A stretch of 64,000 nt of DNA from assembly GCA_044224605.1 (NCBI GenBank), contig JBGAKC010000008.1, forward strand, positions 1-64,000. The letters are read 5' to 3'. The first letter of the stretch is position 1; every line of letters begins with the position of its first letter. Shown here piece by piece: positions 16,922 through 25,153 of this stretch. Below the pieces are notes generated by a model. The model searched no databases. It saw nothing but the letters and a program-made list of their open reading frames with translations, and was not told where the DNA came from. Position numbers and translations under genes: made by a program. This DNA comes from UBA7672 sp044224605 (GTDB lineage: Bacteria > Pseudomonadota > Alphaproteobacteria > Caulobacterales > Hyphomonadaceae).

Positions 16922-17742
16922 CGGTACTGCCCGTTCCTGATGAAGACATGCTGGCCCAGGCGTCCGCGGAAGCGGCTGACGCCAAGGATGCTTTTGTCGT
17001 CGATCTCGAAGGATATGAGGGGCCGCTGCACCTGCTGCTCGACCTCGCGCGGAAGCACAAGATCGACCTGGTGAAGATCTCGATCCTGAAGCTGGCGGAC
17101 CAGTATCTCAGCTATGTGCGCGAGGCGCAGACGAAGAAGATCGACCTCGCCGCCGACTACCTGCTCATGGCGGCGTGGCTGGCTTTCCTGAAGTCGAAAC
17201 TGTTGCTGCCTTCGGAGAAGAAGGCCGAGGACGAGCTTGATCCGGATGAATTGGCCGGGCGGCTGGCGTTCCGGCTGCGCAGGCTCGATGCGATGCGCAA
17301 GGCGGTGAACGAGCTCTACGCGGGCAATCTCGACGGGCGCGATGTGTTTGCGCGTGGCGATCCGCAGCTGGCGAAGATCATCCGCAAGCCGCTGTGGAAC
17401 TCGACACTGCACGACATTCTGAAGGCGTTCGGCGATATCAATGTACGCAAGGTGAAAGTGCAGGCGCACGTCATCAAGCGGCAGCCGGTGGTGCCGCTGG
17501 AAGCGGCGCGGCGGAAGCTGGCGGCGCTGGCGCCCTCCCTCATCGACTGGACGTCGATCCAGATGATGCGGGCGGAGGACGAGGAGTCAAAGGACGCGCC
17601 GCGCAGGTCCGAGGTGGCGAGCTTCTTCTCCGCGGCGCTGGAACTGACGAAGGATAGGGCTGTCGAGCTGCGGCAGGACCAGCTGTTCTCGGATGTCTAT
17701 GTGCGCAAGGCGCGAGTTGATGCGCCGAAGGCTGCGGAATGA
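16918..17742 (+). CDS. scpA: Segregation and condensation protein A
   Basis: A 274-residue kleisin that bridges the SMC dimer and binds ScpB in the bacterial condensin complex. Typical N-terminal block: YEGPLHLLLDLARKHKIDLVKISI and LSYVREAQ, then DYLLMAAWLAFLKSKLLLP. The C-terminal winged-helix part begins around residue 210. It is coupled by 4-nt overlaps to nagZ upstream and scpB downstream. Confidence 0.94.
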   Translation: MTVLPVPDEDMLAQASAEAADAKDAFVVDLEGYEGPLHLLLDLARKHKIDLVKISILKLADQYLSYVREAQTKKIDLAADYLLMAAWLAFLKSKLLLPSEKKAEDELDPDELAGRLAFRLRRLDAMRKAVNELYAGNLDGRDVFARGDPQLAKIIRKPLWNSTLHDILKAFGDINVRKVKVQAHVIKRQPVVPLEAARRKLAALAPSLIDWTSIQMMRAEDEESKDAPRRSEVASFFSAALELTKDRAVELRQDQLFSDVYVRKARVDAPKAAE

Positions 17743-18560
17743 ACAAGAGCAAGCCAGAGCTCGAGGAAATGCGCGAAGCCGTCGCCAAGCTGGCGAAGGC
17801 GCGCAAGTCGTCGCCGAAGGCTGAGCCGGCTGTCGAGGCCGCGGCTGAAGCCGAGCCCGTGAAGGCGGAGGCGCCAGCGAAGGCTTCGCGGGCGGAGCCT
17901 GAACCGGAGCGGCTGGCGGATGCGATCCGGCGGGCGGAGGCGGTGCTGTTTGCGTCCGATGAACCGATCGATGCGAAGACGCTGATGGAAGCGCTGCCGC
18001 AGGGCGTCGAACCGGGCGACGTGCTGGTGAGGCTGAAGGCGGCGTACGCGAACAAGGGCGTACAGTTGGTGGAACTGGCGGGGAAGTGGCGGTTCCAGAC
18101 GGCGCCGGACCTGGCCTTCCTGTTCGAGGAGACGCGCGAGCAGCCGCGGGCGCTGTCGCGCGCCGCGCTCGAGACGCTGGCGATCATCGCTTACTGCCAA
18201 CCGGTGACACGAGCAGAGATCGAGGATGTGCGCGGGGTCGCGGTGTCATCGGGCACTATCGACATCCTGATGGAAGCCGGATGGGTTCGCCCACGCGGGC
18301 GGCGGCGCACGCCGGGACGGCCTGTGACATTTGGAACCACTGAGTCGTTTCTGGTTCACTTCGGCCTGGATGCAATCGACAGCCTGCCGGGCCGGGACGA
18401 TCTCAAGGCAGCCGGGCTGCTCTCAGCCGAGATTCCACGCGATTTCGAGTTCGCCGGCACGCCGCGGGACCCGGAAACAGGCGACCTTCTGGGGGAGGAC
18501 CCACTCGAAGACCGGGAATTTCAGTCCGACTTCCTCGCAGGGGCCGAGGAACGGGACTGA
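17739..18560 (+). CDS. scpB: Segregation and condensation protein B
   Basis: A 273-residue partner of ScpA. An Ala/Glu-rich N-terminal extension of about 55 residues precedes two winged-helix domains. The conserved blocks are ADAIRRAEAVLFASDEPID and LSRAALETLAIIAYCQPVTRAEIEDVRGV, then GRRRTPGRPVTFGTT. ATGA overlap with scpA. The tat genes follow after 137 nt, which hold no clear promoter. Confidence 0.93.
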   Translation: MNKSKPELEEMREAVAKLAKARKSSPKAEPAVEAAAEAEPVKAEAPAKASRAEPEPERLADAIRRAEAVLFASDEPIDAKTLMEALPQGVEPGDVLVRLKAAYANKGVQLVELAGKWRFQTAPDLAFLFEETREQPRALSRAALETLAIIAYCQPVTRAEIEDVRGVAVSSGTIDILMEAGWVRPRGRRRTPGRPVTFGTTESFLVHFGLDAIDSLPGRDDLKAAGLLSAEIPRDFEFAGTPRDPETGDLLGEDPLEDREFQSDFLAGAEERD

Positions 18561-18697
18561 CACGGTTAATGCAGTTCACCGGCCGCCTGACCCCTGGAAC
18601 ATTTGCAGGAAGGGCCCCGGAGGGTTACGTTGCTGTCAGGACCGAGGTGACGGACGCCTACTGAAATCCGCCAGCTATGGCGAATCGGAGTTAGAAC

Positions 18698-18928
18698 ATG
18701 TTCGGAAAACTTGGCATCACGGAGCTGCTGGTCATCGCCGCGATCCTGCTGCTGCTGTTCGGCGGCCGCGGAAAGATCTCGGCCATGATGGGCGACATGG
18801 CCAAAGGCATCAAAAGCTTCCGCAAGGGGCTGAAGGACGGCGAAGTGGACACCAGCCAGACCACGTCGGGCGCGCTGGTCAACGAGCCGATCAACGTGAC
18901 CCCGGACAAGGAAAAGTCGAAGGTCTGA
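18698..18928 (+). CDS. tatA: Twin-arginine translocase subunit TatA
   Basis: A 76-residue protein with a short N-out segment (MFGKLGITELLVI), one transmembrane helix, the FGGRGKI hinge and an amphipathic helix (MMGDMAKGIKSFRKGLK). TatA oligomerises to form the export pathway for folded proteins. First gene of tatABC; an exported client, the M20-fold protein, is encoded in this window. Confidence 0.95.
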   Translation: MFGKLGITELLVIAAILLLLFGGRGKISAMMGDMAKGIKSFRKGLKDGEVDTSQTTSGALVNEPINVTPDKEKSKV

Positions 18929-18995
18929 CACGCCCATCCGGGGGCGGAATGGGTGCGTCTGAACTTTCGTCTCTCCGCAAGGGAGCGACAACGCC

Positions 18996-19547
18996 ATGAT
19001 GCCGGGCGTCGGCTTCGAGGAAATGATCCTGCTGGTCGTGGTGGCGATTATCGTCGTCGGCCCGAAGGATTTGCCTTTGATGATGCGCAAGTTCGGCCGC
19101 TTCACCGGCAAGATGCGCGCGATGGCGTTCGAGTTCAAACAGGGGATCGACGAGCTGGGCCGGCAGGCCGAGCTGGAGGAGCTGCGCAAGGAGGTGGCGA
19201 ACCTCAAGGCGCATACCGGCCTCGACGACCTGAAGAAGGATCTCGAGGAAGTGCGGCAGGGGCTGCAGCAGGATGTGAACGCCGTGACGGCGCCATTGCC
19301 CGCGCCGTCGCATCCGGCCGCGGGTGCGCTGCCGCAGATGGCGGCGTATGCCGGGCTGTCGGCCGAACATCCAGGATACGACACGGGTGAAGACCCGCAC
19401 GCCAACGGCCCGTCGCCCGAGCATGTGAACGGCAACCACGTCAACGGCGCGCCTGTCCCGGGCGAGCAGGCGGGCGAGCCGCACATCATTCCGGACGACC
19501 ATGCGCCGCCGGGGGCTGTGCCCGTCAAGCAGGACACGCCTGCCTGA
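18996..19547 (+). CDS. tatB: Twin-arginine translocase subunit TatB
   Basis: A 183-residue protein with the TatB pattern: a transmembrane helix after GVGFEEMILL, the VVGPKDLP motif, then a long amphipathic helix and coiled-coil (ELEELRKEVANLKAH). The Pro- and Asn-rich tail after residue 110 is poorly ordered. TatB forms the signal-binding receptor with TatC. The stop shares one base with the tatC start. Confidence 0.94.
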   Translation: MMPGVGFEEMILLVVVAIIVVGPKDLPLMMRKFGRFTGKMRAMAFEFKQGIDELGRQAELEELRKEVANLKAHTGLDDLKKDLEEVRQGLQQDVNAVTAPLPAPSHPAAGALPQMAAYAGLSAEHPGYDTGEDPHANGPSPEHVNGNHVNGAPVPGEQAGEPHIIPDDHAPPGAVPVKQDTPA

Positions 19548-20479
19548 TGGCCAAGAAGAAACCCGACGAAACAAACGCGTCTGAGCCGGTCGACGAGGTC
19601 GAGGCCAGCCGCGCGCCGCTGATGGACCACCTGGTCGAGCTGCGTCAGCGGCTGACGCACAGCCTGATCGCGATCGGTCTGTTGTTCTGCGGCATGTGGT
19701 TCGTGACGGATACCGTGCTGAGCTTCCTCCTGACGCCGCTGGGCGATGCGGCCCACCGCGCCGGCCGTCCGCTGAACGAGCTGTTCGTCGCGCAGACCAC
19801 CGCGCCGCTGGAAATGCTGTTCGTGAAGCTGAAGCTCGCCTTCGTGATGGCGCTGGCGATCGGCTTTCCGTACGTCGCCTATCAGGTTTACGCGTTCGTG
19901 GCGCCGGGCCTCTACAAGAACGAGCGTGCGGCCATCATGCCGTTCCTGTTCGTCATGCCGCCGCTGTTCGCGGCGGGCGCTGCGCTCGTCTATTACTACG
20001 TGATGCCGGCGTTCATGGACCTGTCGTTCAGCCAGGAGCTGACCGGGACGAACGTGAAAGCCGTCTATGTTCCGAAAGTGAAGGAATACTACGAACTCAT
20101 CATCTCGCTGCTGATGTGCTTCGGCTTTGCGTTCCAGCTGCCGGTTGTGATGGCGCTGCTGTCGATGGCGGGGGTGATCCAGTCGTCGTTCCTGCGCAAG
20201 GGGCGGAAGTATGCGCTGCTGATCATCTTCGTGGTCGCCGCCGTCGTCACGCCGCCGGACCCCTTCAGCCAGTTCATCCTCGGCGTGCCGCTCTACATGC
20301 TCTACGAGAGCGGGATCATCTGCGCGGTGGTGATCGAGCGCGGACGGAAGCGGCGGGAGGCCGCCGAGGCGAAGCGCGAGGAAGAGGAAGCCAGGCGCGA
20401 GGCGGCCGAGGAAGCCGCGCGGCGCGCGAAGGCGGTTTCCGCCGCGACCCCGCCAGGGACCCTTCCGGCCGGGGAATAA
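19547..20479 (+). CDS. tatC: Twin-arginine translocase subunit TatC
   Basis: A 310-residue protein with six transmembrane helices. DHLVELRQRL is the conserved cytosolic N-terminal block that contacts the twin-arginine signal, and LMCFGFAFQLPVV is a core TM segment. The C-terminal 50 residues form a highly charged Glu/Arg/Ala helix longer than in E. coli TatC. The tail may be clade-specific; its role is unknown. Confidence 0.95.
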   Translation: MAKKKPDETNASEPVDEVEASRAPLMDHLVELRQRLTHSLIAIGLLFCGMWFVTDTVLSFLLTPLGDAAHRAGRPLNELFVAQTTAPLEMLFVKLKLAFVMALAIGFPYVAYQVYAFVAPGLYKNERAAIMPFLFVMPPLFAAGAALVYYYVMPAFMDLSFSQELTGTNVKAVYVPKVKEYYELIISLLMCFGFAFQLPVVMALLSMAGVIQSSFLRKGRKYALLIIFVVAAVVTPPDPFSQFILGVPLYMLYESGIICAVVIERGRKRREAAEAKREEEEARREAAEEAARRAKAVSAATPPGTLPAGE

Positions 20480-20548
20480 GGCTTTCCGGACCCTCTTGGG
20501 CTGAACGCCGCATCAGGTTAGACCCGCGCGGAACCACGAGGACCAGTC

Positions 20549-21850
20549 ATGCACGATATCCGCGCCATCCGCGAAAACCCCGACGCCTATGCGGCGGCGC
20601 TGTCGCGCCGGCCGGCGGTGGATGGGAAGTCGGAGGTTTCGCGGATTCTCGAGCTGGACGCGGAGGTGCGGAAGGCGCTGCTTGTGAAGGAGCAGGCCGA
20701 GGCGGCGCGCAACGCCAAGTCCAAGGAAATCGGCAAGGCCAAGGCGTCGAAGGACGAGGTGCTGGCGGCGAAGCTGATGGAGGAGGTGGCGGCGGCGAAG
20801 GCCACTATCGAGAGCGCCGGGGCACAGGAAGCGGCGGCGATCGCCAAGCGCGATGACGTGCTGGCGCGCCTGCCGAATGTGCCGTTCGAGGACGTGCCGC
20901 TGGGCGCGGACGAGCACGCAAACAAGGAAGTGAAGCGCTGGGGCACGCCGCGCAAGTTCAACTTCGCGCCGAAGGATCATGCCGACATCGGCGAAGCCAT
21001 GAAGATGATGGACTTCGAGGCGGCGGCGAAGATGAGCGGCGCGCGGTTCGTCGTGCTGAGGGGGCAGCTGGCGCGGCTGGAGCGGGCGCTGGCGGGGTTT
21101 ATGCTCGACGTGCAGACAGGCGAGAATGGTTATGTCGAGCATGCAGCCCCGTTGATGGTGCGCGACGAGGCGGCCTATGGCACCGGCCAACTTCCAAAGT
21201 TCACGGAGGACCTTTTTCGCACGAACACCGGCCACTGGCTGATCCCCACGGCCGAAGTTTCGCTCACCAACATCTATCGTGAGCAGATTGTGGACGCGGC
21301 GAGCCTTCCTTCGCGCATGACGGCCGCGACGCCGTGTTTCCGATCGGAGGCGGGAAGCGCGGGGCGCGATACCAAGGGCATGATCCGGATGCATCAGTTT
21401 ATCAAGGTGGAGCTGGTGTCGATCACCAAGCCGGAGGACTCACAGGTCGAGCATGAGCGGATGACGCGGTGCGCGGAGGGCATCCTCGAGCGGCTGGAGC
21501 TGCCGTATCGGACTGTGATGCTGTGCACGGGCGACATGGGGTTCGGCGCGAAGAAGACGTATGACCTCGAAGTGTGGCTGCCGTCGCAGAATACGTATCG
21601 GGAAATCTCGTCGTGCTCGAACTGCGGCGATTTCCAGGCGCGGCGGATGGATGCGCGCTATCGCGAGGCGCCGAGTGCGGACAATCCCAAGCCTAAGCCT
21701 GAGTTCGTGCACACGTTGAACGGCTCGGGCCTCGCCGTGGGGCGGACGCTGGTGGCGATCCTGGAGAACTACCAGGAGGAAGACGGCAAGGTGCGTGTAC
21801 CGAAGGCGCTCGTGCCCTACATGGGCGGGCTTGAGGTGATTGGGGGCTGA
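20549..21850 (+). CDS. serS: Serine--tRNA ligase
   Basis: A 433-residue class II synthetase. The first about 110 residues form the long antiparallel coiled coil that holds tRNA-Ser (MHDIRAIRENPDAY, then alternating Glu/Lys/Ala helices). Motif 2 is seen as FRSEAGSAGRDTKGMIRMHQF and motif 3 as GSGLAVGRTLVAILENYQ. It charges tRNA-Ser (and Sec tRNA where present). It is 69 nt after tatC. Confidence 0.95.
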   Translation: MHDIRAIRENPDAYAAALSRRPAVDGKSEVSRILELDAEVRKALLVKEQAEAARNAKSKEIGKAKASKDEVLAAKLMEEVAAAKATIESAGAQEAAAIAKRDDVLARLPNVPFEDVPLGADEHANKEVKRWGTPRKFNFAPKDHADIGEAMKMMDFEAAAKMSGARFVVLRGQLARLERALAGFMLDVQTGENGYVEHAAPLMVRDEAAYGTGQLPKFTEDLFRTNTGHWLIPTAEVSLTNIYREQIVDAASLPSRMTAATPCFRSEAGSAGRDTKGMIRMHQFIKVELVSITKPEDSQVEHERMTRCAEGILERLELPYRTVMLCTGDMGFGAKKTYDLEVWLPSQNTYREISSCSNCGDFQARRMDARYREAPSADNPKPKPEFVHTLNGSGLAVGRTLVAILENYQEEDGKVRVPKALVPYMGGLEVIGG

Positions 21851-21852
21851 GT

Positions 21853-22251
21853 TTGCGCGGGTTGGGGCTACTCGCGGGATTTGTGCTTGTGGATGCGGGT
21901 TGTGGCGAACCAGCCTCGCAAACCCGGCTGGCGCCGCCGGATATCACGGTGGCTTATCTATACGGCGACATCGAACAGGCGAAATTCGGCAGGACACTCA
22001 AGCGATTTCCGGGGAGGCCGTATTTCGCCAACAAAGCCAGCTGTGAGGCGGCGGGCAAGCGGTGGGGGCCGTTCCATGGCAGTCTGTTAGCATCGCTGGA
22101 ACCCAGCGGGCGCGAACCGGACGGTTACCGGTGCTGGATCGAGGCGAAGCCGCTCACTGATGGCGACAAGGTTTGCGCGGTTCCGACCGATTGCATCGGC
22201 AACTGCGTTGGCATGCCGAAAGGTCTCGATGGGCTGACGGCCCAATGTTAG
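21853..22251 (+). CDS. Cys-rich exported protein, possibly cut short by a TAG
   Basis: A 132-residue frame begins with TTG two bases after the serS stop, with GGGGG about 6 nt ahead. The N-terminus has a hydrophobic signal-like stretch ending VDAGC, an imperfect lipobox. The mature part contains several cysteines (SCEAAG, YRCWIE, KVCAVPTDC, GNC, AQC). After the TAG at 22249-22251 the same frame stays open for 25 more codons to a TGA at 22327, with two more cysteines and high GC at third positions. This suggests a recent nonsense mutation or readthrough. Family not recognised. Confidence 0.55.
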   Translation: MRGLGLLAGFVLVDAGCGEPASQTRLAPPDITVAYLYGDIEQAKFGRTLKRFPGRPYFANKASCEAAGKRWGPFHGSLLASLEPSGREPDGYRCWIEAKPLTDGDKVCAVPTDCIGNCVGMPKGLDGLTAQC

Positions 22252-22342
22252 GCGAGGCTGGACGAACCGAATTGCACGGCCGTCTGCGATGGCGACGAGT
22301 GGATCCTGACCGAATTCGTGCACGTCTGAGGGGTTCTTGCTG

Positions 22343-22873
22343 ATGAGTTTCTCGCTGGCTTGGTTCGCGGTGCAGGGCGTCGACAAGGACGCGTTCCTCG
22401 AGCGCGCCGGTTTCGAGGATACGGGCGAGGTCGACGAGTATTTCGAGGAAGAGCATTCGGGCGGCGACCTGGCGGGCGGATGGTATGTCGTCGTGACGAG
22501 CGATGTGTCGCTGCTGGAGGCCGGTAAACTGGCGGCGTGGTCGGCGGGCGGAAGGCTGGTGGCGTGCGTGGTGCACGAGGGATCGGCCAACTCGCTGGCG
22601 ACGGAATGGCGCGACGGGAAACAGGTCTGGTCGGTGTCGCACGACGGCAGCGAAGGCGGGGATACGCTCGAGGTCGAGGGGCAGCTTCCGGATATGTTCG
22701 AGGAGTTGAAGCACGAGGCTGCGGCCGTGCAGGCCGAGGGCGATGCGGGCGATCTCCTGTTCGATCTGCCGCTTGATCTTGCGGCGGAAGTGACCGGGTT
22801 CCGGCATGACGAGATGGGGTTCGATGACGACATCGAACCGTTCACGGCGCTGGAGCGGGTGCATATCGCGTAG
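22343..22873 (+). CDS. Hypothetical acidic protein
   Basis: A 176-residue soluble protein, strongly acidic (EEEHSGGDL, then a C-terminal stretch rich in Asp/Glu). No signal peptide and no membrane span. It begins MSFSLAWFAVQGVDKDAFLE and has alternating hydrophobic strands (WYVVVTSD, LVACVVHEGSA, KQVWSVSHDG), which hints at a small alpha/beta fold. ATG 22343 is chosen; an in-frame TTG sits 6 nt earlier next to GAGGGG. No family recognised. Confidence 0.6.
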   Translation: MSFSLAWFAVQGVDKDAFLERAGFEDTGEVDEYFEEEHSGGDLAGGWYVVVTSDVSLLEAGKLAAWSAGGRLVACVVHEGSANSLATEWRDGKQVWSVSHDGSEGGDTLEVEGQLPDMFEELKHEAAAVQAEGDAGDLLFDLPLDLAAEVTGFRHDEMGFDDDIEPFTALERVHIA

Positions 22874-23009
22874 GCGGCGGCCCGCTGGAAAGGCGGCGGA
22901 TGCGGGACTAGACTGATCGCAGGCGGCCGGTCCCGGCGATGGTGTTGCGCTGGATCAAGGGCGGCGTTCGCGCCCGTGGCAGATTGTGCCGCCAGATAGC
23001 GAGCTTGCC

Positions 23010-23579
23010 ATGACCACTGCAACAAATGACGGCGTGGATTCTCCCATCGAGAAGCTGTGGAAACTGGCTTGGTGGGCGCTGATGATCCGCGGGCTCGCCG
23101 CGATCGTGTTCGGTGCGGTGGCGATGGCTTGGCCGACGAACAGCATTCTTGCGCTTGTGATTGTCTATGGCGCCTACGTCCTGGTGGATGGAATTTTCTC
23201 GATCATTGCCGTGTTCGGCAGCCATAGCGGCGAACGCTGGTGGCAGCTGTTGTCGGGACTTTTCAGCGTGGCCGCGGGCGTGATGGCGTTCATCTGGCCG
23301 GGGCTGACGGCGCTGGCGCTGGTGATGATCATCGGTGTCTGGTCGATCGTGCGCGGGCTGGTGGAGATCATGGCGGCGGTCCGGTTGCGGAAGGTGATCC
23401 CGAATGAGTGGATGCTGATCGCGGCGGGGATCATTTCGGTGTTGCTGGGGATCGTGCTGATTGCCTCGCCGCTGGTGGGCGCGCTGGCGCTGATCTGGGC
23501 GCTGGGAATCTGGGCGATTGCCTTTGGTCTGCTGATGGTCGGGCTGGCGTTCAAGGTTCGGTCGCACAAGCCAGTCTAG
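23010..23579 (+). CDS. HdeD/DUF308 family membrane protein
   Basis: A 189-residue protein with six closely spaced transmembrane helices after a short N-terminus (KLWKLAWWALMIRGLAAIVFG). Alternating GxxxxxxGP-like turns, SHSGERWWQLLSGLFSVAAG and LGIWAIAFGLLMV fit the HdeD (DUF308) family, first named for acid resistance in enterics. ATG 23010 is preferred to an upstream GTG at 22986, as it matches the usual N-terminus. Function here unknown. Confidence 0.8.
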   Translation: MTTATNDGVDSPIEKLWKLAWWALMIRGLAAIVFGAVAMAWPTNSILALVIVYGAYVLVDGIFSIIAVFGSHSGERWWQLLSGLFSVAAGVMAFIWPGLTALALVMIIGVWSIVRGLVEIMAAVRLRKVIPNEWMLIAAGIISVLLGIVLIASPLVGALALIWALGIWAIAFGLLMVGLAFKVRSHKPV

Positions 23580-23631
23580 TTGCATTCGGGCGCGCAGGGG
23601 CCATAACCGGCCCGTGAGTTCGCGAGGCCCG

Positions 23632-24402
23632 ATGCGTATCCTGCTTTCCAACGATGACGGCGTGTTTGCTCCGGGGCTGACGGTGCTGGAGGAGATTGCG
23701 CGGTCGGTGAGCGACGATGTGTGGATCGTTGCGCCGCACGAAGAGCAGTCGGGCAAGGCGCGGGCGATCACGCTGAATGCGCCGGTGCGGGTGCGGGAAG
23801 AGGCGCCGAGGCGGTATGCCGTGCAGGGGACGCCTGCGGATGCGGTGCTGCTGGGGGTGAAGGATATCCTGAGCAGCCATCCGCCGGACCTGATCCTGTC
23901 GGGCGTCAATCGCGGGCAGAACATCGCGGAGGATACCAGCCAGTCGGGCACGGTAGCGGCGGCGATCGAGGGGATGCACCTCGGTATCCCCTCAATAGCC
24001 TTCAGCCAGGCGCGGAACTTCCGGCGCGGCGAGCCGATCCCGTGGGAGACGGGGAAGGTGTGGGGGCCGAGGGTTCTGAAGGCGCTGCTGAAGAGCGGGT
24101 GGCCGAAGAACTGCGTGATCAATGTGAACTTTCCGGATCTGTTGCCGGGAGACGTGAAGGGTGTGGAGGTGACGCGGCAGGGCTTTCGCGACGAGGCGAT
24201 CTCGACGCTGGAGAAGCGGACCGACCTGCGCGGGGCGGATTACTACTGGATCGGGTACAGCTCGAAGCCGTCGCGGCCGGACGAGGGCACAGACCTGCGG
24301 GCGATCTATGAGGGGTGGGTGTCGGTGACGCCGCTGCACATTGACATGACGCACCACGAGTTCCGGCCGGAGCTGGCGAAGTCGCTGAAGGTCGAGGGCT
24401 GA
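23632..24402 (+). CDS. surE: 5'/3'-nucleotidase SurE
   Basis: A 256-residue nucleotidase of stationary-phase survival type. MRILLSNDDGVFAPG carries the metal-binding Asp-Asp pair at residues 8-9. HEEQSGKARAIT holds the conserved Ser, and LSGVNRGQNI the Asn ligand. ATG 23632 is used rather than an upstream in-frame codon at 23614 because the family starts exactly with MRILLSNDD. The stop overlaps the pcm start, matching the widespread surE-pcm pairing. Confidence 0.94.
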   Translation: MRILLSNDDGVFAPGLTVLEEIARSVSDDVWIVAPHEEQSGKARAITLNAPVRVREEAPRRYAVQGTPADAVLLGVKDILSSHPPDLILSGVNRGQNIAEDTSQSGTVAAAIEGMHLGIPSIAFSQARNFRRGEPIPWETGKVWGPRVLKALLKSGWPKNCVINVNFPDLLPGDVKGVEVTRQGFRDEAISTLEKRTDLRGADYYWIGYSSKPSRPDEGTDLRAIYEGWVSVTPLHIDMTHHEFRPELAKSLKVEG

Positions 24403-25052
24403 TGGCCGAAGATCCGCGGTTCCAGGCGGCGCGACTGGTGCTGGCGCTCCGGCAGGCGGGGGTGACGGAGCACCTGCTGACCGAGGCGATGGAGAAGACG
24501 CCGCGGGATATCTTTGCACCGCGACCGTTCGCGGAGAGCGCATGGGAGAATGTCGAGCTGCCGATCGATTGCGGGCAGACGATGACGCGGCCGGTGACGG
24601 TGGGCGAGATGCTCCAGGCGCTGGGGCTGGAGCGGACGCATACCGTGCTCGAAGTGGGGACGGGGACCGGCTATGCGGCGGCGGTGATGAGCCGCCTGGC
24701 GCGGCGGGTCTATTCGGTGGACCGGTACAGGACGCTGGTGGAGCGGGCGCGGCAGACGCTCGAAGTGTTGGGCGTTTCCTCGCGGGTGGAAGTGAGGATG
24801 TCGGACGGGCTGCTGGGATGGCCCGAGGCGGCGCCGTTCGACCGGATCCTGCTGATGGGGTCGGTTCCGGGATTGCCGGATGAGCTGGCGCGGCAGCTGG
24901 CGCCGGGGGGCGTCGCGGTGCTGCCGGTGGAGCGGGGCGGGCAGGCGCTGGTGGTACGGCTGGAGAAGCTGGCGGACGGGTCGATGCGCGAAAGCGTGGT
25001 TGCAAAAGGCCGTTTTGCGCCGCTGGAGCCGGGCGTGGCGCGCCAACTGTAG
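24402..25052 (+). CDS. pcm: Protein-L-isoaspartate O-methyltransferase
   Basis: A 216-residue AdoMet-dependent repair methyltransferase for isoaspartyl damage. GQTMTRPVTVGEML is the active-site block (Thr where many have Ser), VLEVGTGTGYAAAV is the AdoMet-binding loop, and RVYSVDRY follows with the acidic ribose contact. Length is typical. It is coupled to surE by a one-base overlap and precedes the NlpD-like lipoprotein, the same order as in enterobacteria. Confidence 0.93.
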   Translation: MAEDPRFQAARLVLALRQAGVTEHLLTEAMEKTPRDIFAPRPFAESAWENVELPIDCGQTMTRPVTVGEMLQALGLERTHTVLEVGTGTGYAAAVMSRLARRVYSVDRYRTLVERARQTLEVLGVSSRVEVRMSDGLLGWPEAAPFDRILLMGSVPGLPDELARQLAPGGVAVLPVERGGQALVVRLEKLADGSMRESVVAKGRFAPLEPGVARQL

Positions 25053-25153
25053 GAAAACGCCTGTAGAACTGGGCTCTTCAGCTTCCGGAAACCATGATTG
25101 GGGCAGTCTCCAGGCTCGTTTGCCCGGGAGCCGTCTTGGCGAAAGCTGATCCC

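Noticed and set aside
22087..23025. Minus-strand frame of 312 codons
   Set aside because: Ser/Pro/Ala-rich shadow spanning three genes on the other strand.
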